In this document: positions 23,601 to 32,609 of the stretch, piece by piece
How the letters are laid out: each line of letters starts with the position of its first letter
How positions within the stretch are numbered: the stretch's first letter is position 1
Assembly (NCBI GenBank): GCA_030651035.1
Contig: JAUSCK010000224.1
Coordinates: 1 to 38,915, forward strand
Source of the DNA: Elusimicrobiota bacterium
Lineage (GTDB): Bacteria > Elusimicrobiota > Elusimicrobia > Elusimicrobiales > UBA9959
Length of the DNA stretch: 38,915 nucleotides
Direction: 5' to 3'
The notes under the pieces: generated by a model
Told to the model about the DNA's origin: nothing
What the model saw: only the letters and a program-made list of their open reading frames with translations
Databases searched by the model: none
Made by a program: the position numbers and the translations under genes

Positions 23601-26600
23601 GAACCCGTCACACCCGCGTTCAGCCAGGCCTGGCCGGCCGCCCAGCTGGCGCTGTCCCAGTAATAATTATCAGTAAGCCTGAGTATTGAAACAGCTACCG
23701 ACGAAACCGCCACATCGTCCGCGGCGGTACCGGAAAGCTGCGGCAGCGAGTTTACTAATGAATTATTTACCGGCTCCGCTATGCCTACTGTCGGGAGTGT
23801 AGTTGAGGTCGCTATCGCCCGCAGACTTGAAACGAACGGCAGAGGCGAGTCGGTGGCGTAATAATTAGGCAGCGAGAAGGCGTTTTTAACCGGATCCTCC
23901 GCCGACGGGCTGTTCTGCGGGAAGGACTCGGCTTTTATGTATGCCCCGAGGTAGCGCGGGTTGCCTATGCCGTCTACGGGCAGGGCCGAGTCTTTTATAT
24001 CGTAAGTCAGCAGGTAGCGCCTTGAAAGCGCGGCGGCTTGGGCTGCGCCGGAGGTAATAACGCGCTGCTCGGCGGCGAAAGCCACCTTGGCCACCAGCGG
24101 GCCGAGGATGGTATTTGCGAAAGTGCCGGACCCTATCATCACGTCCGAACCGTCCAGCAGCCCGTTATTATCCAGGTCGTGCCAGACCTTTACGGCGGCT
24201 ACGTCTTCGACGGCAGTCCCGTCCTGGACCACAGTGCCGGTGGCGTAAACCAGCATCCAGCGCCACATAGCGTCAGCCACGTCGGTCCTAAGCGTAAAAT
24301 CCAGGAGGGGCTGGTTAACTCCCATCGCTGGAAGCGGCTGGATCGAAACAGTATCAGCGGCGTCTACGGTAACGGCGTCGGCGTACTCAGCCACGCGGCC
24401 TATAAGCGAGAGGGTCTTGCCCGGAGCCGTGACGCCTATATTGGAGGCGCTCATGAGTTTGGGGGAATCTATATAGAAGTAATCGGTAGAGCGTATGGCC
24501 AGGCCCAGATTTGAGAGGCTGGAAACATTAGCCAGCGTGTTTATATCGTAGGTGACGAAATAATCCTTTGGCGTGACATATATACCCTGGCCCTCCAGGC
24601 TCCCCCCCGCGCCGCTCAACGGCAGTATGGCCTGGCCGGAGATGACCGTTCCACTGGACCAAACCGCCGGGGTAGTTGCCTCCGCGCCGCGCGTCAGCCC
24701 GCCAAAAGCATTGTCCAGCGCATTTACGGTGGAGTAGTAGACCACTTCCTTCAGCGCCGGGTCGCTCTGGCCGTCGTTCATTATCAGCCGGCCGGGCGCC
24801 ATAGGGAAGGGGCTGTCCGCCGGGAAGAAAAGCTGAATATTATTCACCCGTATTACCGTATCGGTGGAGGCCAGCGGCAGCCGCAGCGTGTCGTACGGGA
24901 AGGTCCGCGTGCTGACGCTTGGCAGCAGCACCTCGGTGTCCTTTACAGTTGTAGTGGTCTCGAGCAGGCCGTTCCCGGTAGAGTCCTGCCAGACGCTTAT
25001 TTTTTTAACGTCGGTGACCTTGTTCCAGGCGGGTGTGTTGCCGTTCTCGGCGCCGGTAACCCAACGGTCCAACTTCAGCCCGCGCCAGACCGCGGAACCC
25101 GCGGAGTCCCTGATCTCCAGGGTCAGGCGGGCCACGGCCTTGTTTATATCGTTCTGGGTCACGAACGAGGGCTTGCTGAAGTCGTTCGGGGCGGCCTTGT
25201 TCACATCCTGCAGGTAAACCATGTCCGCAGTGGCGTACAGCGGCACCGTCGAGGAAACAATGGGCGCAAAGACCCCCACCACGCCGTCCAACAGGCTGAC
25301 GGCGGAGTTTTCAAGGCGCGCGCCGTGGGTCACCATCGTGTTAGGATCCAGGGGCAGCGGGGAGGGAACGGCATCAGGGGTGAACTCGTAAACCACAAAA
25401 TAAGTGCGCGTGCTTACGGAAATTAAACCGTCAAGTCCCGGGTTATAAAGCGGCAGCACAAAGGTTCCCGGGTCGGCGGGATCAAAGGCGGGCGGGTTGG
25501 CGGGGTCCGTCACCTCCTTGTCTATGGCCTGGCCGAAGAACCCGTCCCCGTCGTCGAGGAACAGGCGCACGCTCTTCAGGTCCGAGCCGGCGCCTGTGCC
25601 GGTCTTGATTATTCTGAAAGTCTGTATCGTTCCGGTGAAGTTATCCGTCCAGGCCTGTATGGCCAGGAAGCCGGCGCGCTCCGTGCCCTGCTCGACATAA
25701 CTATACTTACCGGCGGCGGAGGCGGCGGGGATCCACCAGGCGCCGATGTCGGAGCCGCTTATCCGGACGGTGGCCGGCTGGCCGCGCACCGGCGAGGTGG
25801 CGGTTATTACAGGGAAATTGTTGCCGGCCACGCCCACCAGGGTGGAACTGATCACCACAAAGTCAGGGTTGTCCATCACCAGGCCGAAGCTGCGCGGGGT
25901 AGCGGCCGTTGTTGATAGGCGCACCGCGAAGAAGAAATTGCGCGAGGTGTTGGAAACAATGGCCGCTGTGGAAACTTTGGAAGGCAGGTCCTCGAAGAGC
26001 CAGGTTCCCATGCCGGGATCATAAGTGCCGCTGGACATCAGAATATCCACCGGTGACCCGCCAAGTACGGTCTCGCCGTCAAAGACGCCCACCTGGCCGG
26101 CCGCTGTGTTGTCGGCGTACATGCCTATCCATGCTATATCGGTGTAAGCTAATGTGCCGGAACTCCTCACCTGCACGGAATTAATGTAGGCTGGAGGCGC
26201 GCCGGCGGGCACGGCCTGCATGGTAAGGCGCAGCATGGGCACCGGGGCGGGAACGCCGGCCGTAGAGCCGTCTCCCTGGCGGAGGGCGGTCTTGGTCAGC
26301 CCGATGGAGGTTTTGGAGACAGGCAGCGGGTCTTCAGGCGAAAAATCCCTAGGAGTTATCACAAGGCCCGACAGTATCACATCATCACTAGAACCCACAG
26401 GCAGGCCGCGGCCGCTGTCCGCTGTATAGCCAAACACAGAGGGGCGGTTGTAATCGGTAACGCTGACCTTAAGTGTTTCCACCATCGTGTCCTGCAGTAG
26501 AAGCGTATGCTCGCCGCGGTCATCCGGGACAAAAGTGTAGTCGGTGGTATAAGGCGGAGGATAGGACCACAACTCGGCAATACCATTTGAGTTGGTGGCC

Positions 26601-29239
26601 ATCTTTATCTTGCCTGTATAATAATTGCTGTTAATCCCATCGCCTGCGGCGATATTACCGTACTGGTCGCGGGCGCGCAGGGTGAGGTATCCCGGCGCGC
26701 GCACACGCAGCGGGCTGCCCAGCGTGTAGTTGTGGCTCAGCGTGAAGAAGGCCGCGGTGCTGGGCGTTATATATTGCTCTTGCGAGGCCGAACTAAACCC
26801 CACAATATAGGCTTCCGCGGTTACCGGCGCGGTGCCTGCAATAGTATCCCAGACGTAAATATTAGCGTATGACTGGCCAACTGAAATCTGGATATCCACA
26901 GGGTTGGTCTTAAGCAGCCTCCAACTAGGGTTGGAAGACAGCACCGGAACGGAGGGGTCTATGCCGCCGTAAGTAGTGTTGTTAGCGGCAGAAAACCGCA
27001 CAGTTACCGCCGAGGTTGCCGCCGCAATATTGCCATATGCGTCTTTAAGCGCCACCGTGACCATGGCCGGGGTAGTTATCCCAAGGGAGTAATCCGCGTA
27101 CTGCAGAGTGGTACCGGCTATCAACCGGCGCGGCGGAGTTAAGAATTCCAAATGGTCCGGCCCGGACTGTGTAACGGTATATGAGGAAACCGCCGGCAGC
27201 CAGCCCTTGGACAACACGGTATTTATCGTCAGCTGGTGCGTCGGCGCGGAAACCAGGGTGTCTATCAGGTAGAAGCTCGTGGAAGCCTGGTCCAGGGCCA
27301 TCCTGGCGGTTCCGGGCTGTGCCGCGAACCCGGCAGGGCCCGGCGCCGAGAACTGCACGCTGCCTCCGGAATCGGAGGTCAGCGAGAAGGCGACTCCTGC
27401 CCCTCCCGAGTCCTCCTGCCCTGAAGCTACAGGAGTAGGATTTCCGTAGCGATCTTCGATAGAGAGATCGAAAGCCTGCGAAGTCGCGCCGGCGATCAGG
27501 GTCTGTCCCGCATTCCCCCTTACGTTCATCCGGTACGTTAGATCCGGTAAAATGGTTACCGACTGCGTGGAGGCGGCCCAGCCTGCCCTCTCCGGCACGG
27601 AAAGCTTCAATATGGGCCTGATCGGCGTCATCGAGGAGGAGTAGACGCTGGAGGCCGTGGTATCAAGGTAATAGAAGGTTGCGGTGTAGGCGTCGAGCGG
27701 GATGTTAAGATAGGAGATTGTGGAGGCGAAAACCGGCGGGAAGGCGCCGGAGACGGTACTTGATACCGAGAAGGAGAACGAGTCGTTTATCAGCGAAGCC
27801 TGGCGCGTGAAGGTGGAGAGGACCACCTGCACCGCCGCTGTGGCCACCGACGGGTTATCGAACATATCCCTCAGCTCGGCTTTGAATACCTGCACGTCGC
27901 CGTACCTGTCCTTCTGTTTCCCGGCTATCATGGACAACGGGGCGTTGCCGAAAGCCACCTGTACGACTTCCGCCGGGTTGACGCGCAACTGGTGGAACGC
28001 CGGCTGCATGGCGCCGGAGCGGGCCTCCAGCTGCCAGTAACCGGGCCTGCCGTCCTCGTAAGTGTTTAACGCCGGGGATGCGCCTGAATAAGAGGTGGTC
28101 CGGTCGTGGTAGCGGAAGGATGCTTGTGTCTGGTCAGGCGGGATGATGACGGCGGAAACAAACTCGGTGTGAGACGTGTCGCGGAAGCCGTAATCTCCCG
28201 CATTACCAACTGTGCCCAGGGTGCGGCCCAGTCCTGTATGCACCGTCACCTGCGCAGAAGGCAGGAACAGGTAAACGCCCGTCTCACCCTGTTTAGTCGC
28301 ATTATCAAAATCGTCACGGCGTCCCACTGTGAACGCCGCGCCGCTCCCGACTACTTCCTGGATGCCCACCTGAGCCTCTGCCTGGCTGGAAACAAAAACA
28401 AGTTTTGAGGGCGTGCCGCCAATGGTGGTAAGCCGGCCGCTCACGTTTTGCCTGGCCGCGGCGTAGGTAGCATAGGTAGCGGGATTTATAGGGGCGGTGC
28501 CTATCCATACGCGCGCCCAATCCCCTGACAGGCTTGAAACTTTATAAGCGATCGGAGTGGAAACGCCCACGCGGCCTTGGGAATCTGTATACATTACCGT
28601 GGAAGTACCTATATCATACCAGCCGCCGCCGCTCTGGTATTGTATGACCCCGGTTGAGCCGTAAACTTCGCCTATAGCTATATAAACCGGCACTCCCTGG
28701 GAGGATACGCTGTTTTCAAAAGCGTCGGCAAACTGGGCTGTTAAGCTCAGATTTCCCGGCGCGATCAGGGATCCCGCGGGCACTTCCGCATCGCTTCTTT
28801 GGGTTACCAGGAAACTATACGCCGCCGTGGATGTGTCATAAACAAAAGTGCTGGTAGCGTAAACCGCGGACCAGTTGGCAGAAGTGTCCATGGCTTTCGC
28901 ATTTACCGTGTAAGTCGAGCCGCTAACCCAGGTTGGGCTTAGATAAGTCCATGATGAAGGAAAAATCGTCGCGCTAAACCAGGTTACCGCATCCGAATCC
29001 CAGGCGCTGCCGCCCCAGTATTTATTCGTGTCCGGGTTTTTCAGGCTTACAACTACAGAAGATACCGCCACATCGTCCGCGGCGGTGCCGGTGATGGAAG
29101 GCAGGGAATTGACGTAAGAAGAATCAGCAGGGTTTAGTATGGAAACAGAAGGCGGGGTAAGGTCCTGGGCAAAAGCCGGGGCGGCGGCGCTGAGGGCGCC
29201 GAAAACCATGATTATGAATAGGTTAAACGGTTTAAGCAT
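20636..29239 (-). CDS. Giant secreted multidomain surface protein with FlgD-like/T9SS-type C-terminal domain
   Basis: A 2867-residue exported protein. Signal peptide about 1-24, then DLTPPSVSIL opens an Ig-like module. Layout: a 'YW' module at about 26-140 (NKYWGGSAW); about 140-960, serial beta modules each carrying a D-x-Y/F-x-N turn (DAFEN, DDFDN, DMFDN, DRYGN, DAYGN, DQYGN). About 960-1830 has further beta domains with Asp/Asn-rich, calcium-loop-like motifs (DDGDGFFG near 1230, DSTGNGLLE near 1415, DLDNNGLLDGSD near 1686). Two more YW modules follow at about 1830-2030, and fibronectin type III-like domains at about 2040-2490. Another DDDGNGIVDG motif lies near 2708. The C-terminal domain (about 2770-2867) has AYPNPW, TIKIFTLVGELV, WDGRN and ASGIYLALV, as in FlgD-Ig and T9SS sorting domains. 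Likely a cell-surface adhesin or S-layer-like filament; the ligand is unknown. Confidence 0.88.
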   Translation of the reverse strand: MLKPFNLFIIMVFGALSAAAPAFAQDLTPPSVSILNPADSSYVNSLPSITGTAADDVAVSSVVVSLKNPDTNKYWGGSAWDSDAVTWFSATIFPSSWTYLSPTWVSGSTYTVNAKAMDTSANWSAVYATSTFVYDTSTAAYSFLVTQRSDAEVPAGSLIAPGNLSLTAQFADAFENSVSSQGVPVYIAIGEVYGSTGVIQYQSGGGWYDIGTSTVMYTDSQGRVGVSTPIAYKVSSLSGDWARVWIGTAPINPATYATYAAARQNVSGRLTTIGGTPSKLVFVSSQAEAQVGIQEVVGSGAAFTVGRRDDFDNATKQGETGVYLFLPSAQVTVHTGLGRTLGTVGNAGDYGFRDTSHTEFVSAVIIPPDQTQASFRYHDRTTSYSGASPALNTYEDGRPGYWQLEARSGAMQPAFHQLRVNPAEVVQVAFGNAPLSMIAGKQKDRYGDVQVFKAELRDMFDNPSVATAAVQVVLSTFTRQASLINDSFSFSVSSTVSGAFPPVFASTISYLNIPLDAYTATFYYLDTTASSVYSSSMTPIRPILKLSVPERAGWAASTQSVTILPDLTYRMNVRGNAGQTLIAGATSQAFDLSIEDRYGNPTPVASGQEDSGGAGVAFSLTSDSGGSVQFSAPGPAGFAAQPGTARMALDQASTSFYLIDTLVSAPTHQLTINTVLSKGWLPAVSSYTVTQSGPDHLEFLTPPRRLIAGTTLQYADYSLGITTPAMVTVALKDAYGNIAAATSAVTVRFSAANNTTYGGIDPSVPVLSSNPSWRLLKTNPVDIQISVGQSYANIYVWDTIAGTAPVTAEAYIVGFSSASQEQYITPSTAAFFTLSHNYTLGSPLRVRAPGYLTLRARDQYGNIAAGDGINSNYYTGKIKMATNSNGIAELWSYPPPYTTDYTFVPDDRGEHTLLLQDTMVETLKVSVTDYNRPSVFGYTADSGRGLPVGSSDDVILSGLVITPRDFSPEDPLPVSKTSIGLTKTALRQGDGSTAGVPAPVPMLRLTMQAVPAGAPPAYINSVQVRSSGTLAYTDIAWIGMYADNTAAGQVGVFDGETVLGGSPVDILMSSGTYDPGMGTWLFEDLPSKVSTAAIVSNTSRNFFFAVRLSTTAATPRSFGLVMDNPDFVVISSTLVGVAGNNFPVITATSPVRGQPATVRISGSDIGAWWIPAASAAGKYSYVEQGTERAGFLAIQAWTDNFTGTIQTFRIIKTGTGAGSDLKSVRLFLDDGDGFFGQAIDKEVTDPANPPAFDPADPGTFVLPLYNPGLDGLISVSTRTYFVVYEFTPDAVPSPLPLDPNTMVTHGARLENSAVSLLDGVVGVFAPIVSSTVPLYATADMVYLQDVNKAAPNDFSKPSFVTQNDINKAVARLTLEIRDSAGSAVWRGLKLDRWVTGAENGNTPAWNKVTDVKKISVWQDSTGNGLLETTTTVKDTEVLLPSVSTRTFPYDTLRLPLASTDTVIRVNNIQLFFPADSPFPMAPGRLIMNDGQSDPALKEVVYYSTVNALDNAFGGLTRGAEATTPAVWSSGTVISGQAILPLSGAGGSLEGQGIYVTPKDYFVTYDINTLANVSSLSNLGLAIRSTDYFYIDSPKLMSASNIGVTAPGKTLSLIGRVAEYADAVTVDAADTVSIQPLPAMGVNQPLLDFTLRTDVADAMWRWMLVYATGTVVQDGTAVEDVAAVKVWHDLDNNGLLDGSDVMIGSGTFANTILGPLVAKVAFAAEQRVITSGAAQAAALSRRYLLTYDIKDSALPVDGIGNPRYLGAYIKAESFPQNSPSAEDPVKNAFSLPNYYATDSPLPFVSSLRAIATSTTLPTVGIAEPVNNSLVNSLPQLSGTAADDVAVSSVAVSILRLTDNYYWDSASWAAGQAWLNAGVTGSSWTYAGVPSWVSNSSYTVMAKAADSSGNWSAAYSTSVFSYDGTAPASGVTVPETGSVSSFTYLSGTAADAGGIAQVRVSVKRWSDANYWAGAGWVSTETWNLASGTTAWLYTAISSAALTDGATYLAMSKSYDLAGNISNPFNNSSTFTYAVPHTGELSSAAFSGIGISSLTVNWGATFNYSTFYYVRLSTMAGATPYVFTATTTGSSYGFTGLNANTGYYGFVSTMPAGGYLLTDDGVTLAEAPSSAVFAAVVYSSAALSWSGGANPSWTAYQYEVSPSSSFGVIASSASGSVQSGWLTGLAQGTTYYGRVRAYNSEGLPTGYAHTASWTKTLVLFPAGLAAGISGAAPGTNSITWTWDSGTLTSADNFALYSGSGGVIAVIPFALSASYDQLGLSTNSAYMISVAGRNGNGDGPLAASATVYTLAAAPAGLAASQVAVSSAALSWALNGNSAGTTAQLFRSADNISFSNAFEGAALSFNDTSLQECSAYYYKARNRNGGGLYSDFGSAISFTTQASTPTAPSGLYAEALNGARIALFWDYSPWPGVTQYKLYSDNASGTIDYAAPFAVYSSTVSSWTTPALTAGSSYKFNLRATNSCGIEEKNITVFASAQAVGSLTGVRAGIKSPQTGKRIQGNRVTVMAEIILGTVSQIKQVRFQYRLLGGGAWADIAAANPRHTNPDQASPYFVHWNADAMAPGTYELRALATDIYNADDSAPPTITVVTDPLDYDIKEMVVAGELQKDQKINNSVTNTVHSTDDSTALVAKVVIPSGALNISTVTVTVVNNPASKPPAPLGVQDLDMSFKINLSNSQSLLSGGNTATLTFTYKDDDGNGIVDGTTASVDRLKMYSASGIGDAWTLLVSSVDKDKKTISGVTPHFSFFSVFSPSATGLETIKAYPNPWQPGSGGIFDSAPGITFANLPAAATIKIFTLVGELVRVLEVAAADGGIKVWDGRNMEGHKAASGIYLALVKAGSSQKTLKVAVER

Positions 29240-29302
29240 GTATTACGGAGAACCAACACCTATAATATAACAGGCGAAAGCCATAATGGCAAGACCTGAT
29301 AA

Positions 29303-29324
29303 ATATCAGATATTTTACTGATAT
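29303..29324. repeat. AT-rich inverted repeat upstream of the giant protein gene
   Basis: ATATCAG and CTGATAT (7 bp) are separated by 8 bases. The element lies 64 bases before the giant gene's ATG, upstream of its TATA-rich stretch (TTATATTATAG on the minus strand, around 29261-29271). The position fits an operator, but no regulator is implied by the sequence. Confidence 0.3.
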
Positions 29325-29379
29325 ATATAAAGACCTTATAACGACGCCCCTGGCGCCACCGGACGGATATTAGGAACTC

Positions 29380-29411
29380 AAAAAAATACCCCGCGCGGGG
29401 CGGGGTATTTT
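29380..29411 (-). terminator. Rho-independent terminator of the ATP synthase operon
   Basis: A perfect 10-bp stem (AAAATACCCC 29383-29392 with GGGGTATTTT 29402-29411) continues on the minus strand into a run of T. It sits 17 bases after the atpC stop. The symmetric A and T flanks would let it work in both directions. Confidence 0.9.
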
Positions 29412-29428
29412 GCGGGAATGGCGGGGCT

Positions 29429-29854
29429 TTACGGCTTGTGCTTGCGCCGGAATTCTGCCAGCTTCATGCGGATGGCGGCGCGGCGCAGGGCGGCGGTGGC
29501 CGAGTCCAGGTCCAGGTCGGCCCCGCGCATAGCCAGGGTCGCTTTGGCTTTCTGGTAGGCTTGGCGGGCGCGCTCTTCGTCCACTTCTTTGGAAAGCTCT
29601 GCGGCCTCGGCCAGCACCAGCACCTTGTCCTTGTGTATCTCGGCGAAGCCGCTCAGCACGGCGAAGACCTCTTTGTGGTGCCCTTCTTTGTAGTGGAGCA
29701 GCCCTTCCTTCAGCTGCAGCACGAACGAAGCGTGGCCCGGCAGCACGCCCATCTCGCCGTCGAAAGCCGGGATAGTGACGGAATCGACAGGCTTGTCCGA
29801 GAGGACGGTCTTCTCGGGGGTTACTATGGTAAGGAGCAGTTTCTTTGTTTCCAT
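29429..29854 (-). CDS. atpC: ATP synthase F1 subunit epsilon
   Basis: The epsilon subunit couples rotation to catalysis and regulates ATP hydrolysis. The 141-residue protein has the N-terminal beta sandwich (LLLTIVTPEKTVLSD, PAFDGEMGVLPGHASFVLQLKEG, FAVLSGFAEIHKDKVLVLAEAAE) and the two C-terminal helices (ERARQAYQKAKATLAMRG onward). I use ATG 29854 because homologues begin close to it; an in-frame GTG at 29863 would add NNM. Neither start has a Shine-Dalgarno sequence: a family A palindrome sits 12 bases upstream of the ATG, where one would be expected. Last gene of the operon. Confidence 0.93.
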   Translation of the reverse strand: METKKLLLTIVTPEKTVLSDKPVDSVTIPAFDGEMGVLPGHASFVLQLKEGLLHYKEGHHKEVFAVLSGFAEIHKDKVLVLAEAAELSKEVDEERARQAYQKAKATLAMRGADLDLDSATAALRRAAIRMKLAEFRRKHKP

Positions 29855-29866
29855 GTTATTCACATT

Positions 29867-29925
29867 GATGAACAGGATAGACAGGATAAAAAAGAAAAAT
29901 CAAAATCCTGCACATCCTGTTCATC
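29867..29925. repeat. Family A palindromic element between atpD and atpC
   Basis: The left arm GATGAACAGGAT + 3 bases + CAGGAT (29867-29887) is the inverse of ATCCTG + 3 bases + ATCCTGTTCATC (29905-29925), with an A-rich 17-base loop. The built-in word is ACAGGAT. The mRNA-proximal edge (ACATGG, up to 29930) is 8 bases after the atpD stop. The second copy is at 33553-33615. Confidence 0.85.
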
Positions 29926-29938
29926 CATGTTCTATCTT

Positions 29939-31387
<1,449 letters not shown>

Positions 31388-31392
31388 CTAAC

Positions 31393-31533
31393 CGCAGAGA
31401 AGAATTCACCGCTGAGGCGCAGAGGTCGCAGAGTTTAACGCGGAGAAAAGAATAGAAAAAATGTTCTCATTCTCTTTTTCCTGCCAATTTCCTCTCCCTC
31501 CGACCTCCTCCCCCTCCGCGCCTCAGCGGTGAA
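31393..31533. repeat. Family B palindromic element between atpG and atpD
   Basis: Arms TTCACCGCTGAGGCGC (31405-31420) and GCGCCTCAGCGGTGAA (31518-31533) pair perfectly over 16 bases, then continue with one mismatch to 21. Purine-rich sequence follows the left arm and pyrimidine-rich sequence precedes the right arm, so a long imperfect hairpin is possible. The word CGCAGAG recurs at 31393, 31418 and 31427. It begins 8 bases after the atpG stop. Confidence 0.88.
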
Positions 31534-31541
31534 CTCCCCTC

Positions 31542-32444
31542 TTATCCGCCGAGCGCTTCTGAGCCGCTGACTATTTCGTTCAGCTCGGTGGTGATCATCG
31601 CCTGGCGCGTCTTGTTCATCTTCAAAGTGAGGCCTTCTATAAGCTCCGTGGCGTTCTTGGAGGCGGACTCCATCGCGTTCATGCGCGCGGCCAGCTCCGC
31701 CGCCTGCGATTCGAGCAGGGTGCGGTAAAGCTGGGCGCCTATATGGCGCGGCAGCAGCGCGCTCAGCAGCTCGGCCTTGCGCGGTTCGAAAGAGAAGTCC
31801 CCGCTGTTGCGCTGGCCCGAGGGCGCTTTTTCAAGTATATGGTGTTTCAGGGGCAGCAGGCGGTCCGTTACTATGCGCTGCGTCATCAGGGATTTAAACT
31901 CGTTGTAGATAAGGGTCACGCTCTCCACCGGCCGCTCGGCGTAAAGCTTCAGGATGGCGTCGGACAGCAGCTGGGCGTGAACGTAGCCGGCCTTCGGGAA
32001 GATCCCCACCATCTCGTGGACGATCTCCAGGTCCAGGCCTTTCAGCCGGTGCAGGAAATCCCGGCCCTTGCGCCCCGCAACCACGGCGCAGATCTTCCTG
32101 CCGCGGTTCTCCTTCAGCCAGGCGGCCGCGGCTTTGAGCAGATTAGTGTTGAAGGAGCCGCAAAGGCCCTTGTCCGCGGTAATGAGCAGCAGGCAGAGCG
32201 GGCCGCCGGCCGGGCGCTCCTCGAAAAGGTCGCGGGCCCCGCTGCCGGAAAGGTCTTCCTCTCCCAGCTCGCTGTAGAGATCCGCTATCAGGCGGTCCAT
32301 CTCGCCGGCGAAGGGCCGGGCGGCCAGTATGGAGGTCTGCGCGCGCTTTATGCGCGCCGCCGCCACCATCTTCATGGCATAGGTGATCTGCTTGATGCTC
32401 TTAACAGAGGAAATGTGCTTCTTAATATCGCGTAATGATGCCAT
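31542..32444 (-). CDS. atpG: ATP synthase F1 subunit gamma
   Basis: The central rotor shaft. At 300 residues it has normal length. The N-terminal coiled-coil helix is diagnostic (LRDIKKHISSVKSIKQITYAM, then KMVAAARIKRAQ). The middle has LLITADKGLCGSFNTNLLK, and the C-terminal helix has ARMNAMESASKNATELIEGL. No Shine-Dalgarno lies before the ATG; the upstream sequence is a T-rich stretch at the end of a family B palindrome. Confidence 0.97.
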   Translation of the reverse strand: MASLRDIKKHISSVKSIKQITYAMKMVAAARIKRAQTSILAARPFAGEMDRLIADLYSELGEEDLSGSGARDLFEERPAGGPLCLLLITADKGLCGSFNTNLLKAAAAWLKENRGRKICAVVAGRKGRDFLHRLKGLDLEIVHEMVGIFPKAGYVHAQLLSDAILKLYAERPVESVTLIYNEFKSLMTQRIVTDRLLPLKHHILEKAPSGQRNSGDFSFEPRKAELLSALLPRHIGAQLYRTLLESQAAELAARMNAMESASKNATELIEGLTLKMNKTRQAMITTELNEIVSGSEALGG

Positions 32445-32472
32445 ATAAAATAAAATTTATCACCGAGCAGAG

Positions 32473-32600
32473 TTCACCGCAGAGGCGCAGAGGGGGAAGA
32501 GTTCAGCACAGAGAACAAAATAAAAATGTTCTATCCCACTCTATTCTTTTTATCTCTTCTTCTCCTCTTACCTCATCTTCCTCAGCGCCTCTGCGGTGAA
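32473..32600. repeat. Family B palindromic element between hldD and atpG
   Basis: Arms TTCACCGCAGAGGCGC (32473-32488) and GCGCCTCTGCGGTGAA (32585-32600) pair perfectly over 16 bases. Compared with the copy at 31393-31533 both arms carry a matched A/T change at the same position. It begins 9 bases after the hldD stop and runs close to the atpG start. Confidence 0.88.
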
Positions 32601-32609
32601 TCTTCTTCT

